From the NCBI RefSeq assembly GCF_042453785.1, contig NC_091667.1:36696001-36760000 (forward strand): DNA of 64,000 nucleotides. Direction: 5' to 3'. The translations under genes and the position numbers were made by a program. Source of the stretch: Malus domestica (Eukaryota; Streptophyta; Magnoliopsida; Rosales; Rosaceae). Shown here piece after piece: positions 43,972-55,149 of the stretch (position 1 is its first letter; each line of letters begins with the position of its first letter). The notes under the pieces are model-generated. The model saw nothing but the letters and a program-made list of their open reading frames with translations, was not told the origin of the DNA and made no database searches.

Positions 43972-45018
43972 CCTCTCGATTCGATTCGATACACTCTCTC
44001 AATTCTCGCTTTCAATTCTGAATTCTAAATTTCTAACTCGTGAGATTTTTAAAAAGTTTCTAATTTCTTCGCCGCGTTCGTCTGATTTTGGTGAAAGTAG
44101 TAGTTAAGACTTTGGAAAGGGGAAAGGACTCATCAGTAATTTCAAGCGTCGGAGGACGACCGACGGTAGATTGGAGATAATTACTGCTTTCTTCCTTTGC
44201 TTAACGCGCTCTTTTTATTTTTCTCTGGGTTTTATTTATTTTTGTGTCTTTTTCTATCGGTTCATATTTATTGACGTGCGTTTTTTAATTTGATTTGAGT
44301 CCTTAAGAAAGGGCCTTGGGTCTGCTGTCCATAAGGTCATCTTTAATCGAATTGGTCAAAGAGCTCATTTTAACTTTATTATAAAAAATCGTCTCCAATC
44401 GAAGGCTAAAAGATCATAAGGCTAAACAAATTAAACGTAATATAATTAAATATTTAAAATAAATTGAGAAAGGAACATGCTTATGAAAGGAACTACAACT
44501 ACACCCATTATAATTGTCCCACGTCTACCGTGGAAGATGAATGAGCAAGGAAACATGCTTATAAAATGAACACCCCAACTTTGACAAAATCACCTTTCTT
44601 GGCCCAAAAAATCTAAACCCATAATTAAATATTTTTTATAAAATTTTGGCCAAAAAAAAATATGATGTCATCATGTGGCCTGGCTCGGGTTGGCTGGCTG
44701 GCCCTTTGGTCTTTTTTTGTCCAATGGAGCTCATGAGCCATTTGGTCTGGTTCTCGGTTGGAGATGATTTTTAAGCAATTTTCAGCCCTCTTGCCCTCTA
44801 GATCTTTCGGTTGGAGATTGCATAAGTATTAATATGGCATGGTGGCTTGATCCAGATAAATGCTAATATTCAACTATCACGAATTTCGAACTTTTTCATG
44901 CGCTTATTACCATAGAAACAGATGAAAAAAAAGAAGTAAGCGTTACATTCTCAGATATTTTCTTTTCAAAAGATACGATGGGTGATCTACATTCTACATA
45001 TTTCTAATAAAACATGTT
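43972..45018. other. Upstream region of the NERD gene and AT-rich repeat-like DNA
   Basis: From about 44337 (CATCTTTAATCGAATTGGTC) to 44768 (TTCTCGGTTGGAGATGA), loosely inverted ends suggest a decayed fold-back MITE. The central part carries TTGGCTGGCTGGCC. No coding sequence was identified. Confidence 0.4.
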
Positions 45019-45210
45019 CTAGCTTTCCTCAGCCTTGCCATTGATGACAACATTATTATTCTGTTCCCGTGAGTTTTCCTTCTTGGGTTCCTCACATGGA
45101 CTCGGTGCAAGCTCCATTCTCGGTTTCTCTTCTCCTCCATGCCCATTCTCTTCATAGAATTCAACTGCCTTTGGAAGCAAATCATAGTCTATCTCACTAT
45201 CTGTTATCAT
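45019..45210 (-). CDS. Orphan 63-codon ORF, possible gene fragment
   Basis: The frame starts MITDSEIDYDLLPKAVEFYE and continues acidic and charged (ENGHGGEEKPRMELAPSPCE). The composition looks coding, and the same frame stays open a few codons upstream of the ATG (...GSDSTHW). I do not recognise the family. It lies between the V-ATPase H 3' UTR and the NERD gene promoter on the same strand as both. It may be the last exon of a small gene, a fragment, or chance. Confidence 0.3.
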   Translation of the reverse strand: MITDSEIDYDLLPKAVEFYEENGHGGEEKPRMELAPSPCEEPKKENSREQNNNVVINGKAEES

Positions 45211-45759
45211 CCAATGTGTTGAATCCGAACCTTATCTAAAAATTGCTGGCAGTCCATACGTTTTGTTTCATTGGCATTTGACATCATGTGATTTTGTACC
45301 GTGCCATGTGAGTTGTTCTCGAATAAATAATTCAACCAAGTGAAACAACGTCTGGTTGGCCAACTGGTCATGCGTCCCTGCCATGGTTAATAATTGTCAG
45401 TCCAATGGACGGACCCATTTACGTAAAAGTATCAAGGAACGAAAATCTCCACAACAAACATGACTGCTGAATACAGAGAGTATTTTTTATTCCCCCAGCA
45501 GGATTACAGATGGAATTTATTTTAGTCTACAGGTCAGTACCAAGTACCAACCGAGAAAGCTAAAAAAACACAGCAACAAATGAATTTTCAAATAACCAAA
45601 CAGCCCTATAAAATGTAGTACTCAAACACATAAATATGTAAACCACTACTACTACTGTGACAGAGCCACCCCTGCCCTTCATAAACATCTCTTTTGGAGG
45701 ACAATACTATTTAGACTAAAACGCTGCCTCATTGCTCCGCCATTCAAAGGAATGCATCT
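45211..45759 (-). other. 3' UTR of V-ATPase subunit H and intergenic DNA
   Basis: About 45480-45759 should be the 3' UTR. No other feature was recognised. Confidence 0.5.
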
Positions 45760-48700
45760 CTAAGCCTGCAAAAAGCTCGCATACTTGGCACCTAGGAAAA
45801 GCCTTTGGATACATAGCAGGGCATTTTTGGTGACCTCGGCACTCTCATGATCCATCAGTTTCATCACGCGTTCCTTGGCCTTGAGGTCCGTCACTACGAC
45901 TCTTCCAGCCGGATGCTGCTGGACAAACTGTGAGATATCAAAGCAGGCTACGGCCAAAGCCCTAGGATCACTGGATGTGTCCAAGATAGTAATCAGGACT
46001 CTAAGAATCTGCAAGACAAGGTCATCCATCATTAGTTCTACGAGAGCCACGTGTTTCTTCAAAAGATTACTCAAGAGTCAAGAGCATTGGAATCTGCAAT
46101 TACTTTCAGCATATAATTTAATACTGCCTTTAGAACCAAGTAATGGACTCAATTCACTACCACTTTTCCATGGAATGTAATCCAACAGTGTCTCGGAAAA
46201 CAGAGCTATCAAGGAAAAACTAACAAAACACAAGAAACACCTTGAGTAGTCCAGTAACCATAATCCCATATGCATTGGCATGTGTCTGTGCGTGCACGCT
46301 CAAAGTAGCTACTACCAAGTTTTAGCTATAAACCTAGGACTCATGACAGATACCCTATTGTGATTAATAACAACACAACATCGGAGACACATCTTATGGG
46401 ACAAATAATTTCAAGGATTAGTTCAGCCCCACTGAATAACTAAGCCCAATAGAACCCAGAAATAAAGTATACAACACCAGACATTAAGCAAATACTATAA
46501 TTTCTTCCATAAAAGGAGAAAAATTAGCAAATTAGAAGAGAGAAATCTTGGGCAAGAAACAAAATAGTACCTGAAAGTCGTTCTCTTCAAAATTGGTAAT
46601 ATTCTCTCGCCAGAATATTGGATCCTTGTGCATGGGTGACCAGTCAAGATGGCCAAGGAGGACTTCTTGCTTATACTTGTCAAAAGAACTTAATTTCTTG
46701 ATGTTATCCTTCAGACCTTCTTCCAGTTGATTTAATCCCTCCAGGAGATCCTACAAGAAACTTCATTTCATTAGGGAAACTGCACCAATGATTTATAATT
46801 TAAAAGAATGCATGTACAAGAACAACAACAGCTCCACGAGCTAGTTGGTTCCTTTCATTTAACTTGTTATACCAAGTTAGTCTGAATGCGATCCTTTTGG
46901 TCCGACACATAAAATGCAGACTATCAAAAGAAGCATACAGTCTCTCGGTTTTTCACCTCATCACTCCATGCTTGTGCTTTCAAACTCTGAACGATTTGTG
47001 GCAGTCCAAGGTCCACCATTTGAGCACCAAACGTCCCTTTTGAGAGCAAGTTCCTCAGGGTCAAAACAACAACTCTGACAACCTACCACAAATAACCAAA
47101 CCCATATTACAAATAAAAGATGCAATTACACGTACACCTCTGATATAAGTACAAGTTTAACACGGACAAGTATACACAAATTAATCTTGAATGAAACAAT
47201 ATAGCATCCCAAAAGGCAAGATCATCACCTTCTCCTTTGTGGAACTCTTGACAACTTCTATGAGTCGTGGTAGAGCTCTAGAAGTAGCCAAGTACTCAAT
47301 TGCAGGTTCATAATAAGATAAGAGCCAGACGCATAGACATGTTTCATAAAGAAGCTGTTTGAAACAAAATATATTGTAAGAAAAAAGAAAATCACAAAGT
47401 CAAGAAACTAATATGGAAGCTGTCTACAATAAGAGTTACCTGAATAGATTGTTGGGTGGAAGCTGGAGAAATTAAGGGGACAAGCAACTTCACCCCATCT
47501 AACTGAACAAAGGAAGATCTAACTACAGGTTCCTTTAGTAAGGTTGCAAGGCAATTGATGGCAGTTGGGATACCACGACTGGGATGGGAAGGCTTCTTCA
47601 ACTGCAAATTACATATACCATAAGAAGCATGTTTAGACAACCAATATCATCCAAAATGATAACCACTAAGCGATACCTGCTATATCAACAGAATAATTGA
47701 TTAAATTTGGGGAAATGTGGACATCACTGGTCCGACAACTTTTAAAGTACTCTATTGCATTTCGTAGAACGTGTAACCTGAAGCTGAAAGCATACCTGTG
47801 CACACAGCCATTCCACCAATCCTTTCAACACATCATCAATAGTAGTTATTTTTCTCTTTGAATTTGAGGCTTCTCCATTTGCAGAAGAGCCATCTTGGAG
47901 TTTTGGCCTGGCACTATATTAAAAGAGAAATATTAATGAAAATAAAGCGCACTCTATTGATTCTTTACATATTTGCGTTTCACTTTAGATGTGTGTCATG
48001 TTTGAGTACCTCACTATTAAAGCAAGTATCTTACAGCTCTTCTCTTGTATGAACCAATTACTCTTCCAGAGCAACCTGAAAAGAAACGCAGTAATGCAGT
48101 GGTTTTTTTTTTCTTTGCACAGACAAAACTATTACTTAGGGTGTCACAGAATTGGTAAATATGTGCTTACCTCAAGAAAGGCTCATAGATATCTTTATCA
48201 ACAAGACTACTATCATGGAACAATCTTGCTCTTTTTGGGTTAGCTACAAAAAAAGAAGAGAAAAGCTTATGGATTTACGAACAGGCGTGCAATCTTTAAT
48301 CCACAAGATGTTCCAGTTTGTTACCTGTAAGCACTTCATCAATTAAAGCAAGGACATATTCCACCGTTTCTTCCTTGAAAATATCACGTAAAATGCCTAC
48401 AAACACTTGAACATAAGCAGGGCCATCCTGCCACATTTGAACAGCTTGCGAACATCATTGTGAGATACAAACCAGAAGACAAAGAAAAATCAATCTTTTG
48501 TCAGCCAATCCAGAAGATATCTCCACTAAGATTAAGGAAAAGCAAAGCATGGAATGAAGCCAGGCAGCATCGAGCAACATGTAGTGTGGGATGAATGTAC
48601 AAATGAAGATAAGCAAAAGTAAAACAGACATGGAAGGAGCAGGGGGCGGAATTACATCGTCGAGAAGCTGTGATCTGTAGCTCTCGGATCTTTTATCGTA

Positions 48701-48963
48701 GCGCCTCAAGAGCTGAAGGCAGGTTCCAGTGATGAGTTTAGTGGTCATGTAAGTCTCCCATGGGATGTCCCTATTCAAAACCTTGACAAGGAAAAAATGG
48801 GAAATCAAACAGCTTCTTCGACAAAACAAAACAAAACAAAGCAAAACAGACAGATCCAATGATGAGATTTGCGAATTGTAATTCCCAATTCCCATGGAAA
48901 GTATGGCAACAAGTGATCGGAAGGAGGACGAACCTGTTCGGTGGTGAGCTCAGCATGGTCCAT
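45760..48963 (-). CDS. VHA-H: V-type proton ATPase subunit H
   Basis: This is the regulatory subunit of the V1 sector. It couples and silences the vacuolar/endosomal proton pump. Eleven exons (48934-48963, 48656-48781, 48325-48427, 48171-48243, 48010-48075, 47796-47913, 47440-47601, 47229-47354, 46958-47092, 46571-46750, 45760-46008) join in phase to about 455 residues, the usual plant length. Start [20 protein letters not shown]. Armadillo-like helical repeats fill the protein: [40 protein letters not shown] and [19 protein letters not shown]. The C-terminal lobe has [29 protein letters not shown] and [20 protein letters not shown]. It is single copy in Arabidopsis (At3g42050). It begins 678 bp from the divergent NARA5 start. 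Confidence 0.96.
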
Positions 48964-49641
48964 TGCTCTAATTACACAAAATCAAGTTTCAGAATTTCAA
49001 CAATTCGAGCACCTAGAGATGGAGAAATAAACAGCCAGATCGATGCATCAGACAGATTTACTCCACAATTTCAGTTATTGATTACAGCAAGATGAATTGA
49101 AACAATGCGAAAGTATAAAATTTAAGTGGTAATTGACACTAAAATTCTGGATCGGCCGGGGGCTCACCTCTCTGTGTCTCTGTCTATCTGTGGCTTCGTA
49201 TCGTATGGACTCGCGAGAGGGCGAAACGCGAGAAGGCCAACCGCAATTACGTTTATTTTGTGTACGTGGCCCTATGGGACCGCGAAACGTAGTAAGTACT
49301 TTTGTCTTTACCATATCATGGAGATGGACTAATGGGTTGGGCCGAAGCTAAAAATGCCAGGGGATGAGTGAACTGGATAGTAGCCGAACCCAACCCAACC
49401 CAAATACAAATAATAATCAAATTATGAAACAAAAAATGAAAAGAACCATAAAATAAAATAAATGGAAAAAGATGCAAGGAAAGTTGAAAAGATTAGAAGA
49501 TTTGACGGTTGAACGGAATGAAAACAAGTTGAAGAAGTTGGGGTTGAAGAGGTCTTCCGAATAGGAGGCACGAGTGCTTGAAAATTTCGATAGAAGTAAA
49601 TAGATAGATAGATAGATAGATAGAGAGAGGAGCGAGCGAGG
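48964..49641. promoter_or_regulatory. Divergent promoter region, VHA-H (-) and NARA5 (+)
   Basis: The 678 bp lie between two start codons. An AAAT/AATAA-rich middle (49400-49460) and a (GATA)n microsatellite at about 49601-49625 are on the NARA5 side. No TATA element was assigned. Confidence 0.5.
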
Positions 49642-52548
49642 ATGTCTGTATCGGTTGTTGTTTCTCCTCCGCACATAATCGGCGCCACGAGTGCGGCCCT
49701 GGCCCTGGGCTGCTCTCCACCACTCTATTCTCCGCATTCCCCTCGCATTTCTGTCTTTTTATACCCCCCTTCCACTCTCCCCGCGCCTTATCCACCGCGT
49801 CCTTCTTCAAAAAATAGAGTTACTTCCTCCTCCTCCAGCTCCTCTGCCGCCTTTGCTTTTCTCCATCACACCCCCGCAACCGCAACCATGACCAGAGGGC
49901 CACGTGGGTTTCTCAGCGCCTCCTCCTCCTCCTGCTGCTGCTGTAGCTTTAGAGCTCGCTCACCTGATCACTTTGAGAGCGCTGATGACGATGATGAAGA
50001 TGAAAGTCCTTCTGCTGATACTGATGAGGAGGAAGAAGAATATGCCGACGGGGATTTTGGGTCGCCTGATAGATGGGACGTTTTGGGCCTGGGACAAGCC
50101 ATGGTAATTTTACTCTTCTCTTTCAATGCTTGCTTGCTTGCTTAATTCTGTGTTCCGGTTACGAATTACAAATTAGAATGCTGCTGCTTTGCTTCAGTTT
50201 TAGGAAAACAATCGAAATCAGGAAACAACCACCCGCCCTTTGTTTGATATTTGATTTATGACAGCATTCATATAACCAAACAGAAACAACAAGGATTGTA
50301 ATTTCAGTCTTCTGTTTTCAAATCACACACGCCACATACGTGTTCACAAAAAAAACTGATTACTATTATTTCAAAACTCTTTGCCTTTATTTGCAAATCG
50401 CTTTCATCTCATGTGGTTAAGAGTTGCGTTTACCTGCACCCCAGGCCCTGTTGTAGCCAAGCGAATTAACGGGTGGGCATGAAAATTGTATTTTGAATCT
50501 TATAGCTTATGCTGTTCAAGTTTCTAATGGAATTAGAGTGGTACTTCGTACTAAGCTGACCTAAGTGTGCAAAGATGTTAATTTGGTATGGAATGATATA
50601 AACTAATTCTTGCATTTGTTATGATGTCCTCCTAGGTCGACTTTTCTGGGACTGTTGATGACGAGTTCCTGGAGAAATTGGGATTGGAAAAGGGAACAAG
50701 GAAGCTTGTGAATCATGAAGAGAGAGGTAGAGTTTTGAGAGCTATGGATGGTTGTAGCTATAAGGCTGCTGCTGGTGGGTCTCTTTCCAACACTTTAGTG
50801 GCCTTGGCAAGGCTTGGTAGTGGCTCCATTGCAGGCTCTACCTTGAATGTAGCTATGGCAGGGAGTGTCGGGAGTGATCCATTGGGTGATTTTTACAGGT
50901 CAGGCTCTTGCAACCATAATTCTGTAGGGTTTTTGCTTTTCGATTATCACTACAATATAGGGATCAATCCTATCTTCTTCTTTTGAAATCACCTGTAATA
51001 TAGCAATTATCACATAACTGAAGGTTGCCATATCAGTCATTGGCACTCAGCTTGTATTTAAATTTCAACTATTTGGTTACTGTTCTATAGGTTATTTAAT
51101 ATTTTGTTGAGTGATCTGACAAAATTTAAAATCTTTCACAACGTATGTATAGGACCAAGTTACGTCGTGCGAATTTGCATTTTCTTTCTGAACCTATCAA
51201 GGATGGGACAACAGGGACAGTGATAGTTCTCACAACTTCAGATGCCCAGCGTACAATGCTTGCATATCAGGTCAAATATGTTTTGATGACTAAAAGCTTT
51301 ACGATATTACTGACACTTATGTTCTTTTCTTGCTGTTAATTCTTTCGTCAGTATTTATGATTTATTCATGTATCTCTTTTATGAGGTGAATCAATGAGAC
51401 CCTAATATGCCTGTTTTAATGGTCCCAGGGTACATCTTCAACTGTTAATTATGATCCATGCTTGGCTAGCACAGTTTGCAATACAAAAATATTTGTAGTC
51501 GAGGGTTATTTATTTGAACTTCCTGATACAATCAAAACAATTACAAAAGCATGTGAAGTAGCACGCAAGAGCGGTGCCCTGGTTGCAGTTACAGCATCAG
51601 ATGTCTCCTGCATTGAGAGACACTATGATGATTTCTGGTATTGTTAATTTGTTTACGGCATGATCCTTGTACATTTTATATATGACATTGAAACTTTACT
51701 CAATAAGCCATATATTGTGGTGGCTCTCATGCTTTAACACAAAACACAACTGAATGTAATGTTATGATTTCTGTTATATTGCATATAGGGAATAAAGTTT
51801 TAAAATAATTTAGGCATTAGAAACTCGATGATAAGTTACCATCATTGTTCTTGTGGGTCCCTGTGTGTAAGGTATTGGAAAGAATTCATGTCCTCATCTG
51901 AGACTGGTGTATGAATTCCTTAGCAGTATAATTGATAAATAGTGTTGTAATATTGGACGTTTGGTTTTGTCAATACTACACCATTTGTGACATGTAGCAT
52001 GCATGGATGGTGGTTAAGATATTTGGGACTTGGGAGTGTTCTGGTATACATTCGTGGAGTGAACAGTGATTTACGTGATTTTAACTTTATTCAGGGAAAT
52101 TGTTGGAAACTATGCGGACATTGTTTTTGCAAACAGTGACGAAGCAAGAGCATTCTGCCATTTTTCCTCAAAGGAGAGCCCCGTTTCAGCTACAAGGTAT
52201 CTGAGCCATTTTGTTCCCCTGTCATCAGTTACTGATGGACCAAGAGGGTCTTACATTGGTGTAAAAGGAGAAGCTGTATATATTCCTCCTTCTCCATGTG
52301 TACCAGCGGACACTTGTGGTGCTGGAGATGCATATGCGTCGGGAATTTTGTATGGTATTCTACGAGGAGTGTCAGATTTGAAAGGAATAGGTACTCTAGC
52401 GGCAAGGGTTGCAGCCACAGTGGTGGGGCAGCAGGGCACACGACTTAGGGTTCAAGATGCAGTAGAGTTGGCAGAATCATTTGCATGCCATGTTGATAGT
52501 TCCCGCATTAGATCAGACATTGGATCAGATCATTTATCCAGCTTCTAA
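49642..52548 (+). CDS. NARA5: PfkB-type carbohydrate kinase, chloroplast (NARA5-like)
   Basis: Five exons (49642-50103, 50636-50898, 51153-51270, 51429-51637, 52095-52548) join in phase to about 501 residues. The first ~110 residues are Ser/Pro/Ala-rich with few acids, a likely chloroplast transit peptide. An acidic linker (DDDDEDESPSADTDEEEEEY) follows. The ribokinase fold begins at WDVLGLGQAMVDFSGTVDDE. It has the substrate-site glycines AAAGGSLSNTLVALARLG and the PfkB signature PADTCGAGDAYASGILYG, in which the Asp of G-A-G-D is the catalytic base. Arabidopsis NARA5 (At4g27600) is needed for high expression of plastid-encoded photosynthesis genes; its substrate is unknown. The frame and PfkB motifs look intact. 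Confidence 0.93.
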
Positions 52549-53104
52549 TTTAATTAGGACCCTTTGTTGATTTCGCAAAATTCTTTTGTGAGATGTATTC
52601 GTTCATATTTGTACATTTTATTGTATAACATTATGGTGCAATGCAAAGCTCTCTTGGAAGCAAAACTTTTAATTTATAGCTCCAGGCACTTTTGACAGAA
52701 ACCCTAATCACTTAACCTAAGCTTACCTTTGTAATTGTATGAGTTTTTGTGGCCGCCGCCTAACTAATCTTCCATCTTGCTCTTAGTGACTTATGGTACC
52801 ATGCATTGCATATATCACACGTCCAATAATGTATATATCACACGTTTAAAATATTTCTGTCTTATTATATGTCGTCTCCAATGTCTTTCAGTACTTCGCC
52901 ACTCGTGGACTTCGCTGGCCTATTTAACTGACTTTTTTCTATTCCGTCGGTTCGCTGCCGAGTTCCAGCTGAATAACCAACCTGACCGAACTGTGCCCAC
53001 CTCTACTAGGAACAATCGGTATCTTGTATTCTAGGGTAGGATCCGTTCCATAGCATTGGTGTCGGTGTTATCCCCTCTCAAATTCTAAATGTCAATGGTT
53101 TCAC
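52549..53104. other. 3' UTR of NARA5 and intergenic DNA
   Basis: ATGTATATATCACACGT-type sequence is nearly repeated near 52810 and 52832. No gene. Confidence 0.45.
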
Positions 53105-54171
53105 TTAGGACTGGAAAAAATTCCCAAAAATCTCGAACCAAACAAAAAAAATCTAGATTCCAAACCAAAAAAGTCCCAAAATGCCTGAAAATATCGGGAT
53201 GAAATATTGAACCAATCCCAAAATTTTGGCTCATAATTAGGTATTGTCTACTCAATTTTTCGGTAATCCTATACCGAACCTATATATATATATAAAAGCA
53301 GCCTGCAACATAAAATAAAATAGCAAAAGGTTAGCTTCTTTATGCTTGCAACTTGTACTGAAGTGCAAATTCCGGGTTAGAAGAAAAAGGGACATGGCCA
53401 CTTAAATAAAAGGGCTGCAATTAGAAACATATCAAAATTTCGTTCAAGCAATGCAGCTGGACTCCATGTTATGCCTAGGGTAAGATCCAATAAATAAAAA
53501 CTACGCTTTATGGTTTCATATTTTAATTTATAACTTGTGTTGTAGTTAGTTTTGAAAATTATTTTGTATCTTTTTGTGTTATGATTAATAAATTTTCTTG
53601 TGCCGTTGAGGTTTCATCAAAAACTATAAGAACAAGCCTACTAATCAGTGGCTTATGCATGCAAGCGTTTTGAATTCCATTGTAGCACTTTTCTATAATG
53701 TACATTCAAACACACTGAGACACGACCTAGGAAAAGGGGTTATCATGTTGTTTGAATTTGTGATGCCTTTTATCTTACATCTATACATTCAAAACATACA
53801 TATATATATTATTATACATTTAAACTGTTGCTAAATACTAGTAGCAATATAATTGGTGTGGTCTACAGGTGTAACTAGAGTCCTTTATTGCCACATCTGG
53901 CGGTACAAATCTCCCACAAATGTGTATATTTCTTCAACACAAAATAAAAAAAAATTGTATTGTTAGTTTTCGAACATATTAGGTTTGTAACTTATTTTTT
54001 TGCTTTTGGGTTTGTTACTTATGTTATTTTGGTTGCATGCTAATTTAACTTGGTATGAATGATTGCTATTTCAATTTGTATGAAATTTGAGAATATCGAA
54101 TCATCTTGAAATACCAAATATATATCGGGAATCCCGAAAATTGGGAATACCAAAATTTTAGTTTGGGATTG
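53105..54171. repeat. Degenerate ATCGGGAAT/CCAAAATTTT repeat-like DNA
   Basis: The left part starts GGACTGGAAAAAATTCCC, like an end of known plant hAT-type repeats. The right part (54080-54165) has ATATCGGGAATCCCGAAAAT and ATACCAAAATTTTAGTTTGGG. The region stops where the LTR element begins, so it may be a host repeat split by that insertion. The evidence is weak. Confidence 0.35.
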
Positions 54172-55106
54172 TGTTTGGGCCCAAAATAACAGTTTGGGCC
54201 GAGTGTAGGGTCATTCTCGGCCCGGAAGGCCTTGCGGCAAGAATACCATGGATTGTTCAGTACGTGGGCCTCCAAACCTAGGTCGGCTAGGTCATAACGC
54301 AAGAGGTCGAATCCTAGTGCAATAAGGAGTCTCGGCAGGACCCGGAAGTGAATCCGGCTCAGTTAGGGACTAGGTTCATAGTCCTAGTGAAGGTAGGACT
54401 GGTCGAGTTGATGCTGATCAAGGGAAGAAAACCTAGTCCGAGTAGGTTTTTAACTCGACCTTGGGGGGAGCCATTGCTATAAATAGAAGAGGTTGCACAT
54501 CCTTCAAACCCCCTACAAATCAACACACAATTGCCCTGCGCAAACTCTCTCAACAACTTGAGATTTTTATTTTCCTTGTTCGCTGACACATCTTCCGTTG
54601 GCATCAACAACACTGTGGAAGCAACCGGTGATATCTTAAGTCGGCATAGATAGCTCTGTCACCGTAGAATCGATCGGTCTTGCAGTATCTTCCGTTGGCA
54701 TCAACAGCACTGCGGCGAGAACGGTTGATTACCTATCCAAGTCTCGGTCGAAAAGGGTTTCTGAACCCTTATTGGTCGAGGTCATCTCATCAGCCTTCTC
54801 GGCGAAGTGAGGTGTTACAGTTATTACATTCGGCACATTGAAAGCCGAATTTGATATTGAACTTCGTAAGAATAGTAACCTTGTCTTCAGGTTCGAGAGC
54901 CCAAGAGGCCGAGACGTGTTCCTTTCTCGGCCGCAATCGCAAGACGCAGAAGTCAGTAGCGCGACCCAACGCAACATCAACAAATTTACTCATCGGCCGA
55001 GCTCGGCCGACGAGTTGGCACGCCCCGCATTTAACGAAGGACGTAGTTAGCTCATTAATTACTCGGCCTGCGCGCCACTTAGGCTTTGTAGTTTTTAGGG
55101 TCAACA
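54172..55106 (+). repeat. 5' LTR of the Tat element
   Basis: It starts TGTTTGGGCCC and ends GGTCAACA. A TATA box GCTATAAATAGA lies at about 54475-54486. TCTTCCGTTGGCATCAAC occurs twice (near 54591 and 54689), a short internal duplication. The right end was set by the primer-binding-like TTTTGGCACGCCCAGTGGGA that follows. Confidence 0.8.
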
Positions 55107-55126
55107 TTTTGGCACGCCCAGTGGGA
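55107..55126 (+). other. Primer-binding-site region of the Tat element
   Basis: TTTTGGCACGCCCAGTGGGA directly follows the LTR end, the usual position of the tRNA primer site. I did not assign the tRNA. Confidence 0.6.
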
Positions 55127-55149
55127 CCTAGTGCTAAACTACGAAGTTC

